Source: Streptomyces spiralis
GTDB taxonomy: Bacteria; Actinomycetota; Actinomycetes; Streptomycetales; Streptomycetaceae
Reading direction: 5' to 3'
Assembly: GCF_014654675.1 (NCBI RefSeq)
Contig: NZ_BNBC01000007.1
Location: 147,256-211,255 of the forward strand
DNA length: 64,000 bases
Positions 28,844 to 37,461 of the stretch are shown here, in pieces. The translations under genes and the position numbers were made by a program. Under the pieces are notes generated by a model. It was not told the origin of the DNA. It did not search any database and saw only the letters and a program-made list of their open reading frames with translations. The first letter of the stretch is position 1, and each line of letters opens with the position of its first letter.

Positions 28844-31800
28844 GTGACTCAGTCCGCATCGTCTTTGCTGTCCGCGTCGACGGCGTACCTCCGTTTTCCC
28901 CATCTGCACGGCGAGTTGGTCGCCTTCACCGCCGAGGACGACGTGTGGCTCGCACCGCTGGACGGCGGGCGTGCCTGGCGGGTCAGCGCCGACAACGTGC
29001 CGGTGAACCACCCCCGTATCTCGCCCGACGGCACCACCGTCGCCTGGACCTCCACCCGTGACGGCGCCCCCGAGGTGCACATCGCCCCGGTCGAGGGCGG
29101 CCCCGCCAAGCGCCTCACGCACTGGGGGAGTTGGCGCACCCAGGTGCGCGGCTGGACCCCGGACGGCCGGGTGCTCGCGCTGAGCACCCAGGGCCAGGCG
29201 AGCCTGCGCCGCAGCTGGGCCCGTGCCGTCCCGCTGGACGGCGGACCGGCCACCACCCTGCCGTACGGCCCGGTCGGCGACATCGCGTACGGGCCGCACA
29301 CCGTGCTGCTGTCCGCGCCGATGGGCCGCGAGGCGGCCTGGTGGAAGAGGTACCGGGGCGGCACGGCGGGCAAGCTGTGGATCGACACCGAGGACACCGG
29401 CGAGTTCGTACGGCTGCACGAGGAGCTGGACGGCAACCTCGAGTACCCGCTGTGGGTGGGGGAGCGGATCGCGTTCCTCTCCGACCACGAGGGCACCGGC
29501 GCGCTGTACTCCTCCCTCGCCGACGGCTCCGACCTGCGCCGGCACACCCCCCTCGACGGTTTCTACGCCCGCCACGCCGCCACCGACGGCACCCGGGTCG
29601 TCTACGCCGGCGCCGGTGAACTGTGGCTCCTGGACGACCTCGACGGCGCCGAACCGCGCCGGCTCGACATCCGGCTCGGCGGTCCGCGCGTGGACCTCCA
29701 GCCCTACCCGGTGAACGCCTCCCGCTGGTTCGGCTCCGCGGCCCCCGACCACACCGCGCGCGGCAGCGCCGTCGCCGTGCGCGGCGCCGTCCACTGGGTC
29801 ACCCACCGCTCCGGCCCCGCCCGCGCGCTGGCAGCCGAGCCCGGCGTACGGGCCCGGCTGCCGCGCACCTTCCGCGCCGAAGGCGAGGAGTGGGTGGTGT
29901 GGGTGACGGACGCCGAGGGCGACGACGCCCTGGAGTTCGCGCCCGCCACCGGCCCGGCCCCCGGCGCGACCCCGCGCCGGCTGGCCGCGGGGCGGCTCGG
30001 CCGGGTCCTGGAACTGGCCATGGCCCCCGACGGCAGCCGGGCCGCGGTCGCCTCCCACGACGGGCGGCTGCTGCTCGTCGAGCGCGAGACCGGCGAGGTC
30101 CGCGAGGTCGACCGCAGCGAGCACGGCGACGTCACCGACCTCGCCTTCTCCCCCGACGCCACCTGGCTGGCCTGGTCCCATCCCGGCCCGCGCCCGCTGA
30201 GCCAGATCCGGCTCGCGCACACCACCGACCTGTCGGTCACCGACGCGACCCCGCTGCGCTTCCAGGACTACGCCCCCGCGTTCACCCTGGACGGCAAGCA
30301 CCTCGCCTTCCTCTCCCACCGCTCCTTCGACCCCGTCTACGACGAACACGTCTTCGACCTGGCGTTCGTGGAGAGCTCCCGTCCTCATCTGATCACCCTG
30401 GCCGCGACCACTCCCTCCCCCTTCGGGCCGCAGCGGCACGGCCGCCCCTTCGAGGTCTCCGACAAGGAGGAGACCCCGGACAGCGAGGGCACCCCGACGA
30501 CCAGGATCGACCTCGACGGCCTCGCCGACCGCATCGTGCCCTTCCCGGTCGAGGCCGCCCGCTACTCCAACCTGCGCGCCGCCCGCGACGGCGTGCTGTG
30601 GCTGCGGCACCCGGTCACCGGAGTGCTCGGCGCCTCCCGTGCCACGCCCGACGACCCCGACCCGAAGACCGAGCTGGAGCGCTACGACCTCGCCCAGCAG
30701 CGGATCGAGCACCTCGCCGCCGACGCCGACCACTTCGAGGTCAGCGGCGACGGCAAGCGGGTCCTGCTGTGGACCGACGGCAAGCTGAAGGTCGTGCCCA
30801 GCGACCGGCGCGCCTCCGGCGACGAGGACAGCGACTCCAACATCACCGTCGACCTCGGCCGGGTCCGGCAGACCGTCGACCCGGCCGCCGAGTGGCGGCA
30901 GATGTACGAGGAGACCGGCCGCATCATGCGGGACAACTTCTGGCGGCCGGACATGGGCGGCGTCGACTGGGACGGCGTCCTCGACCGCTACCGGCCCGTC
31001 CTGGACCGCCTCGCCACCCACGACGACCTCGTGGACCTGCTGTGGGAGGTGCACGGCGAACTGGGCACCTCGCACGCCTACGTCACCCCCTACGGGAACT
31101 TCGGCGACGGCCCCAGGCAGGGCCTGCTCGGCGCGGACATCTCCCGGCACGAGGACGGCAGCTGGCGCATCGACCGGATCCTGCCCTCGGAGACCTCCGA
31201 CCCCGCGGCGCGCAGCCCGCTCGCCGCGCCCGGCGTCGCGGTGCGCGCCGGGGACACGATCGTCGCGGTCGGCGGCCGTCCGGTCGACCCGGTGACCGGG
31301 CCGGGCCCGCTGCTGGTCGGTACGGCGGGCAAGCCGATCGAGCTGACCATCTCCCCGTCCGGCGGCGGCGACCCGCGCCACGCCGTCGTGGTGCCCCTCG
31401 CCGACGAGGAGCCGCTGCGCTACCACGCGTGGGTCGCCGACCGCCGCGCCTACGTCCACGGGAAGTCCGGCGGCCGGCTCGGCTACCTCCACGTGCCGGA
31501 CATGCAGGCCCCCGGCTGGGCGCAGATCCACCGCGACCTGCGCGTCGAGGTGGCCCGCGAGGGCCTGGTCGTGGACGTCCGGGAGAACCGCGGCGGCCAC
31601 ACCTCCCAGCTCGTGGTGGAGAAGCTGGCCCGGCGGATCGTCGGCTGGGACCTGCCCCGCGGCATGCAGCCGGAGAGCTACCCGCGTGACGCGCCGCGCG
31701 GCCCCGTCGTCGCCGTCGCCAACGAGTTCTCCGGCTCCGACGGCGACATCGTCAACGCGGCGATCAGGGCGCTGGGCATCGGCCCGGTCGTCGGCACCCG

Positions 31801-32059
31801 CACCTGGGGCGGCGTCATCGGGATCGACAGCCGCTACCGCCTGGTGGACGGCACCCTGATCACCCAGCCGAAGTACGCCTTCTGGCTGGAGGGCTACGGC
31901 TGGGACGTCGAGAACCACGGCGTGGACCCGGACGTGGAGGTCGTCCAGCGACCGCAGGACCACGCGGCGGGCCGCGACACCCAACTCGACGAGGCGATCC
32001 GGCTCGCCCTGGAAGCCCTGGAGACCACCCCGGCCAAGACACCGCCGTCCTTGCCGTGA
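28844..32059 (+). CDS. Tricorn protease homologue (S41 family)
   Basis: The protein has 1071 aa. The N-terminal half holds repeated beta-propeller blades (ISPDGTTVAW, LAFSPDATWLAW, FTLDGKHLAFLS). A PDZ-like domain follows near 770-840, then the C-terminal protease core. Catalytic residues fall where archaeal tricorn has them: Ser743-His744 in GTSHAY, nucleophile Ser965 in NEFSGSDGD and Glu1023 in ENHGVDPD, matching Thermoplasma S745/H746, S965 and E1023 as I recall them. Tricorn forms a large cytosolic complex that trims peptides released by the proteasome. GTG start. A hairpin follows at 32063-32082. Confidence 0.95.
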   Translation: MTQSASSLLSASTAYLRFPHLHGELVAFTAEDDVWLAPLDGGRAWRVSADNVPVNHPRISPDGTTVAWTSTRDGAPEVHIAPVEGGPAKRLTHWGSWRTQVRGWTPDGRVLALSTQGQASLRRSWARAVPLDGGPATTLPYGPVGDIAYGPHTVLLSAPMGREAAWWKRYRGGTAGKLWIDTEDTGEFVRLHEELDGNLEYPLWVGERIAFLSDHEGTGALYSSLADGSDLRRHTPLDGFYARHAATDGTRVVYAGAGELWLLDDLDGAEPRRLDIRLGGPRVDLQPYPVNASRWFGSAAPDHTARGSAVAVRGAVHWVTHRSGPARALAAEPGVRARLPRTFRAEGEEWVVWVTDAEGDDALEFAPATGPAPGATPRRLAAGRLGRVLELAMAPDGSRAAVASHDGRLLLVERETGEVREVDRSEHGDVTDLAFSPDATWLAWSHPGPRPLSQIRLAHTTDLSVTDATPLRFQDYAPAFTLDGKHLAFLSHRSFDPVYDEHVFDLAFVESSRPHLITLAATTPSPFGPQRHGRPFEVSDKEETPDSEGTPTTRIDLDGLADRIVPFPVEAARYSNLRAARDGVLWLRHPVTGVLGASRATPDDPDPKTELERYDLAQQRIEHLAADADHFEVSGDGKRVLLWTDGKLKVVPSDRRASGDEDSDSNITVDLGRVRQTVDPAAEWRQMYEETGRIMRDNFWRPDMGGVDWDGVLDRYRPVLDRLATHDDLVDLLWEVHGELGTSHAYVTPYGNFGDGPRQGLLGADISRHEDGSWRIDRILPSETSDPAARSPLAAPGVAVRAGDTIVAVGGRPVDPVTGPGPLLVGTAGKPIELTISPSGGGDPRHAVVVPLADEEPLRYHAWVADRRAYVHGKSGGRLGYLHVPDMQAPGWAQIHRDLRVEVAREGLVVDVRENRGGHTSQLVVEKLARRIVGWDLPRGMQPESYPRDAPRGPVVAVANEFSGSDGDIVNAAIRALGIGPVVGTRTWGGVIGIDSRYRLVDGTLITQPKYAFWLEGYGWDVENHGVDPDVEVVQRPQDHAAGRDTQLDEAIRLALEALETTPAKTPPSLP

Positions 32060-32062
32060 CCG

Positions 32063-32082
32063 CCGGGGGCTGCCGCCCCCGG
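32063..32082 (+). terminator. Hairpin after the tricorn gene
   Basis: A stem, ccgggggc (32063-32070) with gcccccgg (32075-32082), has a 4-base loop and no T-tract. Confidence 0.6.
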
Positions 32083-32186
32083 AACCCCCGTCGGCCTGAA
32101 CGGCCTCGTCCCCAAGCGCCGGACGAGCTGGTTCTCACCACCCCCGATAACATGCCCCCGTAATCGATCACTCCGGAGGAGCACCC

Positions 32187-32540
32187 ATGGCAGGGGAACC
32201 CCAGGACGACTGCCTGTTCTGCAAGATCGTCGCGGGGCACGTCCCGGCGACGATCGTCCGCGAGACGGACACCACCGTCGCCTTCCGCGACATCAACCCC
32301 CAGGCACCCACCCACGTCCTGGTGATCCCGAAGGCGCACTACAAGGACGCCGCCGCCCTCGCCGCCGGTGCCCCGGAACTCGCCGCGGACGTGCTGCGCG
32401 AGACCCAGGCGATCGCCGACGAGGACAAGCTCGACAGCTACCGCATCGTCTTCAACACCGGCCCCGGCGCCGGCCAGACGGTCTGGCACGCCCACGCCCA
32501 CGTCCTCGGCGGCCGCGGCCTGCAGTGGCCTCCCGGCTAG
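32187..32540 (+). CDS. HIT family nucleotide hydrolase
   Basis: The protein has 117 aa. The histidine triad reads HAHAHVLGG (residues 101-109); the N-terminus [10 protein letters not shown] is the zinc-site variant seen in HINT proteins. It hydrolyses nucleoside phosphoramidates or AMP-adducts. Strong Shine-Dalgarno GGAGGAG lies before ATG 32187. The RNase Z-like gene starts 15 bp after its stop. Confidence 0.95.
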   Translation: MAGEPQDDCLFCKIVAGHVPATIVRETDTTVAFRDINPQAPTHVLVIPKAHYKDAAALAAGAPELAADVLRETQAIADEDKLDSYRIVFNTGPGAGQTVWHAHAHVLGGRGLQWPPG

Positions 32541-32554
32541 CAGGAGGCATGTCC

Positions 32555-33454
32555 GTGCGTGAACTCGTCGTCCTCGGCACCGCCAGCCAGGTCCCGACCC
32601 GCCACCGCAACCACAACGGCTATCTGCTGCGCTGGGACGGCGAGGGCATCCTGTTCGACCCCGGCGAGGGCACCCAGCGGCAGATGCTGCGCGCCGGGGC
32701 AGCGGCCCACGACCTGAACCGGATCTGCGTCACCCACTTCCACGGCGACCACTCGCTCGGACTGGCCGGGGTGATCCAGCGCATCAACCTCGACAAGGTG
32801 CCGCACCGGATCACCGCGCACTACCCGCGCTCCGGCCAGCGCTTCTTCGACCGTCTGCGGTACGCCACCGCCTACCGCGAGACCGTCTCGCTCACCGAGG
32901 CCCCGGTCGACGCCGACGGCACCCTCGCCACCACGGAGGCGTACACCCTTCAGGCGCGCCGGCTCTCCCACCCCGTGGAGTCCTTCGGCTACCGGCTCGT
33001 CGAGCCCGACGGGCGCCGTATGCTGCCCGACCGGCTCGCCGCGCACGGGATCAAGGGCCCGGACGTGAGCCGCATCCAGCGGGAGGGGTCGCTGAACGGC
33101 GTCACGCTGGAGGCGGTGAGCGAGGTGCGGCGCGGACAGCGGTTCGCGTTCGTCATGGACACCCGGCTGTGCGAGGGGGTGCACGCCCTCGCCGAGGGCT
33201 GCGACCTGCTGGTGATCGAGTCCACCTTCCTCGACGGGGACGAGAGGCTGGCCGAGGAGTACGGCCATCTGACGGCAGGCCAGGCGGCGCGGGTGGCGCG
33301 GGACGCGGGCGTACGGCACCTGGTCCTGACCCACTTCAGCCAGCGCTACACCGACCCCGAGGAGTTCGAGCGGCAGGCGCGGGCGGCCGGGTTCGAGGGC
33401 GAGCTGACCGTGGCATCCGACCTGCTCCGGGTGGCGCTTCCGAAACGACGGTGA
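32555..33454 (+). CDS. rnz: Ribonuclease Z-like MBL hydrolase
   Basis: The protein has 299 aa from GTG 32555. AGGAGG (32542-32547) lies seven bases before this GTG but only one base before ATG 32549, so GTG is the better start. Motifs are LGTASQVPT at the N-terminus, [23 protein letters not shown] (the HxHxDH zinc site) and LTHFSQRY near the C-terminus. RNase Z trims tRNA 3' trailers. Substrate specificity among RNase Z and arylsulfatase-like enzymes cannot be proved, but FDPGEGTQ and HFSQRY are tRNase Z hallmarks. Its stop overlaps GTG 33451, a possible start of the next gene. Confidence 0.9.
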   Translation: MRELVVLGTASQVPTRHRNHNGYLLRWDGEGILFDPGEGTQRQMLRAGAAAHDLNRICVTHFHGDHSLGLAGVIQRINLDKVPHRITAHYPRSGQRFFDRLRYATAYRETVSLTEAPVDADGTLATTEAYTLQARRLSHPVESFGYRLVEPDGRRMLPDRLAAHGIKGPDVSRIQREGSLNGVTLEAVSEVRRGQRFAFVMDTRLCEGVHALAEGCDLLVIESTFLDGDERLAEEYGHLTAGQAARVARDAGVRHLVLTHFSQRYTDPEEFERQARAAGFEGELTVASDLLRVALPKRR

Positions 33455-33474
33455 CCAGGCCGTACGATGCTCTG

Positions 33475-34479
33475 ATGCCCCTGCCCAAAGCCGAACTGCA
33501 CCTGCACATCGAAGGCACTCTGGAGCCCGAGCTGGCTTTCGAGCTGGCCGCGCGCAACGGCGTGACGCTGCCGTACGCCGACACCGACACGCTCCGCGAG
33601 GCCTACCGGTTCGAGGACCTGCAGTCCTTCCTGAACCTGTACTACGAACTGATGGCCGTCCTGCGCACCGAGCGGGACTTCGAGGACCTGGCGAACGCCT
33701 ATCTCGCCCGTGCCGCCGCACAGGGCGTGCGGCACGCCGAGATCTTCTTCGACCCGCAGGCCCACCTCGCCCGGGGCGTGTCCATGGGCACGGTCGTCGA
33801 GGGACTGTGGCGGGCGCTCGGCCGCAGCGCGGAGAACCACGGGATCTCCACCAGGCTCATCATGTGCTTCCTGCGCGACGAGTCCGCCGAGTCGGCCCTG
33901 ACGACGCTGGACGCGGCCAAGCCGTACCTCGACCGGATCACCGGCGTCGGACTCGACTCCGCCGAGGTCGGGCATCCGCCGGTGAAGTTCCGCGCGGTCT
34001 ACGAGGCTGCCGCCGCGCTCGGGCTGCGCCGCGTGGCGCACGCCGGTGAGGAGGGCCCGCCGGAGTACATCACCGAGGCGCTGGACGTGCTCGGCGTGGA
34101 GCGTGTCGACCACGGGCTGCGCTGCCTGGAGGACCCCGCGCTGGTCGAGCGGCTCGTCCGCGAGCGGATCCCGCTGACCCTGTGCCCGCTGTCGAACGTA
34201 CGGCTGCGCACCGTCGACACCCTGGCCGACCACCCGCTGCCCGCCATGCTGGACGCCGGTCTGCTGTGCACGGTCAACTCCGACGACCCGGCCTACTTCG
34301 GCGGCTACGCCGGCGACAACTTCGCCGCCGTCCACCGCACCCTCGGCCTGACCGAGGAGCGGCTGCGCGAACTGGCCCGCAACTCCTTCCTCGCCTCCTT
34401 CCTGGAGGACGACGAGGAGCGGCGCGCCCGCTACCTCGCCGAGGTGGAGGCGTACCAGTTCGGGGACGCGGTGTCGTAG
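33475..34479 (+). CDS. Adenine deaminase of the PA0148/Aah1 type (adenosine-deaminase fold)
   Basis: The protein has 334 aa. Zinc ligands are HLH (9-11), His189 in HAGEEGPPEY and Asp270 in NSDDPAYFGG; His213 sits in DHGLR. Most databases would call it adenosine deaminase, but the motifs HIEGTLEPEL, FFDPQAHLARG, GLDSAEVGHPP and PLTLCPLSN match adenine deaminases (EC 3.5.4.2) such as Pseudomonas PA0148 and yeast Aah1. It would convert adenine to hypoxanthine for purine salvage. GTG 33451 gives eight extra residues and a GTGA overlap with the RNase Z gene; the shorter start is used because catalytic HLH sits near the N-terminus in the family. Its 3' end overlaps the convergent MFS gene by 49 bp. 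Confidence 0.85.
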   Translation: MPLPKAELHLHIEGTLEPELAFELAARNGVTLPYADTDTLREAYRFEDLQSFLNLYYELMAVLRTERDFEDLANAYLARAAAQGVRHAEIFFDPQAHLARGVSMGTVVEGLWRALGRSAENHGISTRLIMCFLRDESAESALTTLDAAKPYLDRITGVGLDSAEVGHPPVKFRAVYEAAAALGLRRVAHAGEEGPPEYITEALDVLGVERVDHGLRCLEDPALVERLVRERIPLTLCPLSNVRLRTVDTLADHPLPAMLDAGLLCTVNSDDPAYFGGYAGDNFAAVHRTLGLTEERLRELARNSFLASFLEDDEERRARYLAEVEAYQFGDAVS

Positions 34480-35657
34480 GCGCTGCGCACGGCCGCGGCG
34501 GGCGCCTCCACCGGGACTTCCACGACCGGCAGGAGCCGCCTGCCCGCGCGCAGCGCCACCGCCGTCAACGGCACGGCGGTCAGCAGCAGGAGGAGGGCCA
34601 GCACCTCGCCCATCACGGGGAAGCCCGCCCGTCCCGCCAGCAGGCTCCCGGTCAGCGGGCCCGCCGCCGTGCCCAGGGAGCCCGCCGAGCCGACGAACAC
34701 CGCCCAGCGGCCGCGCGGGTCGAGTGAGGCGGCGAGGCAGATGACGTACGTCTGCACCACCGGGTAGAACAGGTTCCAGGCGATCTCCCCGCCCGCGAAC
34801 GCCGGCAGGTCGGTGGCGGAGGCGCTGAGCGCTATACAGGCCGCGATCAGCACCGTACCACCGCCGATGGGCACTGCCCGGCCGAACCGGGTGCCGAGCA
34901 CGCCCGCACCGGCGACCCCGACCAGTCCGGCGCCGAGCGCCACCGCGAACACCGCGCCGACGGTGACCTCGGTGAGGTGCGCCTGTACGAGTCCGAGCCG
35001 GCCGCTCACGCCCCACAGGGCGTTCTGCGCGAGGGACCAGCAGGGCATGGCCGTGGCCAGCAGCAGCCCGGCGCGGCGGTGGGGGAGCCGCGCCTCGCCG
35101 ACCACGGTCCGGTCCGGGACCGCGGGGCCGGCCAGGCGTCCGGTGAGGGGCCAGACGGCGAGCGCGGTCAGGGCGATCGCCGCCAAGGGGAGGCCGTGGC
35201 CCGGCCCGAGGTGAGGCAGCGTCAGATACAGGGCGCCGGCGAGGGCGGAGACGCAGAGCAGGCCGTACGTCGTGACACGGTGCGGGTCGCGATGGGCGGC
35301 GAAGCCGCTCACGGCGACCGCGGTGAGCGTGCCCGAGCCGAACCCGCCGGCCATCGCACCGGCGACGACGGCCGGTACGACGGTGGTGAGTGCGGCGCCT
35401 CCGTAGCCGAGGAAGGCGAGGGCGAGGCCGAGGCGGGCGAGTGTGCGCGCCCCGGTCCGGTCGACCCGGGAAGCCAGCAGGAAACCCGCCGCCGCCGAAC
35501 TCAGCAGCAGCGCACTGCCGATGGCGCCCGCTTGGGTGGCGGTGAGCGGAAGGCCGCTCTCGAGCCTGCCGACGGTGGTCGGCAGCAGATAGGGGGCGAG
35601 GTTCCCGGCCATGAACAGGGCGACGAGAGGCCAGGGCAGGGGGCGGCGGGCGGACAC
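34431..35657 (-). CDS. MFS transporter, 12 membrane helices
   Basis: The protein has 408 aa, starting with GTG (VSARRPLPW). Twelve hydrophobic helices are visible. The loop 2-3 signature is degenerate (ASRVDRTGARTLARLG). The substrate is not predictable; the convergent adenine deaminase gives no proof of a purine link. The last 49 bp are shared with that gene on the other strand, so the C-terminal tail (from about VEVPVEAPAAAV on) is constrained by overlap. Confidence 0.85.
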   Translation of the reverse strand: MSARRPLPWPLVALFMAGNLAPYLLPTTVGRLESGLPLTATQAGAIGSALLLSSAAAGFLLASRVDRTGARTLARLGLALAFLGYGGAALTTVVPAVVAGAMAGGFGSGTLTAVAVSGFAAHRDPHRVTTYGLLCVSALAGALYLTLPHLGPGHGLPLAAIALTALAVWPLTGRLAGPAVPDRTVVGEARLPHRRAGLLLATAMPCWSLAQNALWGVSGRLGLVQAHLTEVTVGAVFAVALGAGLVGVAGAGVLGTRFGRAVPIGGGTVLIAACIALSASATDLPAFAGGEIAWNLFYPVVQTYVICLAASLDPRGRWAVFVGSAGSLGTAAGPLTGSLLAGRAGFPVMGEVLALLLLLTAVPLTAVALRAGRRLLPVVEVPVEAPAAAVRSAYDTASPNWYASTSAR

Positions 35658-35994
35658 GGGCGTTCCCAGAAAGGATCAGAACAACGGGACTCGGAAAGGA
35701 GAGAGGGAGCGACGGTCGTCGACGGACGTGCCCGCGCGAACAAGTTGTACCAAGCACGTGGTTCGGGAAAGAACAGCGGGCGGTGCGATCTGCGTCACGT
35801 TTTGGTTTGTGGGGTGGGGGTGCGGGTAGAAGAAGGGATCTTTCGTTCCTGTATATGGACGGCATTCATAAGAGGGGACCAGAGGGATAGTCTGGTGGGC
35901 GGCGCCCCAGCCGGCCCCGCCGGCTCCCCAACTCCCCGTCCCCCGGCCTCAAGGCCCTCCTCACCGCCGGACCCGACCTCGTAGGAGCCTCCCT
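35658..35994. promoter_or_regulatory. Divergent region between the MFS gene and gudD
   Basis: This 337-bp gap is AT-richer at 35740-35900. It holds the imperfect dyad TATATG-N5-CATTCATA around 35852-35872, a plausible operator for glucarate catabolism, and a G/C hairpin-forming tract near 35895-35935. GGAG lies eight bases before gudD. No gene is visible. Confidence 0.45.
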
Positions 35995-37302
35995 GTGACC
36001 CGTGCCACCGATGCAGCCCGCGATCTGACCGTCGCCGAGGTGCGGCTGACGCCCATCCTGGTCGCCGACCCGCCGCTGCTGAACACGCAGGGTGTCCACC
36101 AGCCGTACACGCCCCGGCTGATCGTGGAGGTCGTCACCGCCGACGGGATCACCGGGCTCGGGGAGACCTACGGCGACACCAAGTACCTGGAGCTCGCCCG
36201 TCCGCTCGCCGAGCGGCTCACCGGACGGTCGGTCATGGACGTGAACCGGCTGTTCGCGACCGACCTCGGCGTGGACGAGTCCCGGATCAGCGGGAGGGTG
36301 GACGCGGGCGGGCTGCGCGGGGTCCAGACCGCCGACAAGTTGCGCCTGTCCGTCCTGTCCGCCTTCGAGGTCGCCTGCCTCGACGCCCTCGGCAGGGCGC
36401 TCGGCCTGCCCGTGCACGCGCTGCTCGGCGGGAAGGTGCGGGACTCGGTCGACTACAGCGCCTACCTCTTCTACAAGTGGGCCGCTCATCCTGCCGGTGT
36501 GCCCTCCGAGAAGGACGACTGGGGCGCCGCCCTCGACCCGGCCGGGGTGGTGGAGCAGGCCCGCCGGTTCAAGGAGCGCCACGGCTTCACCTCCTTCAAG
36601 CTCAAGGGCGGGGTCTTCCCGCCGGAGCAGGAGATCGCCGCGGTACGGGCGCTGGCGGAGGCGTTCCCCGGGCACCCGCTGCGGCTGGACCCCAACGGGG
36701 CCTGGTCGGTGGAGACGTCCGTGAAGGTGGCGCGGGAACTGGGGGACCTGCTCGAGTACCTGGAGGACCCGGCGCTGGGCACTCCCGCCATGGCCGAGGT
36801 GGCGGCGCGGACCGGGGTGCCGCTGGCCACCAACATGTGCGTGACGACGTTCGCCGAGATCAAGGAGGCGTTCGCCGAGGACGCGGTGCAGGTGGTGCTC
36901 TCCGACCACCATTACTGGGGCGGCCTGCGCAACACCCAGCACCTGGCGGCCCTGTGCGACGCCTTCGGCGTGGGCGTGTCCATGCACTCCAACACGCACC
37001 TGGGGATCAGCCTGGCCGCGATGACCCACGTGGCGTCCACCGTGCCGAACCTGCACCACGCCTGCGACACCCACTACCCCTGGCAGTCCGAGGACGTCCT
37101 CACCGAGCGCCTCACCTTCGAGGGCGGCCGGGTCGCCGTCTCGGACGCCCCCGGCCTCGGTGTCGCACTCGACCGCGACGAACTGGCCCGGCTGCACCGA
37201 CGGTGGGCCGCGGACGACGGCTCGCTCAGGGACCGCGACGACGCGGCGGCGATGCGGGTCGCCGAGCCGGGCTGGGTGACGCCCGCGGTGCCCCGCTGGT
37301 AG
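35995..37302 (+). CDS. gudD: Glucarate dehydratase
   Basis: The protein has 435 aa of the enolase superfamily. It starts with GTG 35995 after GGAG. Active-site residues fit glucarate dehydratase: K202 and K204 in SFKLKGG, metal ligands from D232 and N234 in LDPNGAW, and general base H331 in SMHSNTHLG; the family motif THYPWQ is present near residue 359. It removes water from D-glucarate (or L-idarate) to give 5-keto-4-deoxyglucarate. No aldolase or transporter for the pathway is adjacent, although the PfkB kinase follows. Confidence 0.95.
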   Translation: MTRATDAARDLTVAEVRLTPILVADPPLLNTQGVHQPYTPRLIVEVVTADGITGLGETYGDTKYLELARPLAERLTGRSVMDVNRLFATDLGVDESRISGRVDAGGLRGVQTADKLRLSVLSAFEVACLDALGRALGLPVHALLGGKVRDSVDYSAYLFYKWAAHPAGVPSEKDDWGAALDPAGVVEQARRFKERHGFTSFKLKGGVFPPEQEIAAVRALAEAFPGHPLRLDPNGAWSVETSVKVARELGDLLEYLEDPALGTPAMAEVAARTGVPLATNMCVTTFAEIKEAFAEDAVQVVLSDHHYWGGLRNTQHLAALCDAFGVGVSMHSNTHLGISLAAMTHVASTVPNLHHACDTHYPWQSEDVLTERLTFEGGRVAVSDAPGLGVALDRDELARLHRRWAADDGSLRDRDDAAAMRVAEPGWVTPAVPRW

Positions 37303-37315
37303 GCGCCCACCGGCC

Positions 37316-37384
37316 CCCGGGCCGCCTTGCCCGGGCCGCGTTGCCCGGGCCCCCCCGCCCGGGTCCGCCGCCCGGGCCGCCCCG
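37316..37384 (+). repeat. Five-copy 14-bp tandem repeat after gudD
   Basis: CCCGGG starts at 37316, 37330, 37344, 37358 and 37371: period 14, 14, 14, 13. Units read cccgggccgccttg with changes in the second half. Each unit can pair with any other, so the transcript can form alternative hairpins. Confidence 0.9.
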
Positions 37385-37461
37385 CCCCGGCGTGACCGCC
37401 GACGCGTTGTCAGCCCTCTGGTGCACACTGGCCTGATCCGCACCACGTCAGGGAGCGCACC

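Noticed and set aside
28640..31984. 1100-codon frame opposite the tricorn gene
   Set aside because: Antisense shadow; no domain or ribosome binding site, whereas the plus strand has all catalytic residues of tricorn.
32549..32551. ATG as start of the RNase Z-like gene
   Set aside because: Only one base separates it from AGGAGG; GTG 32555 has a seven-base spacing. This is a preference, not proof.
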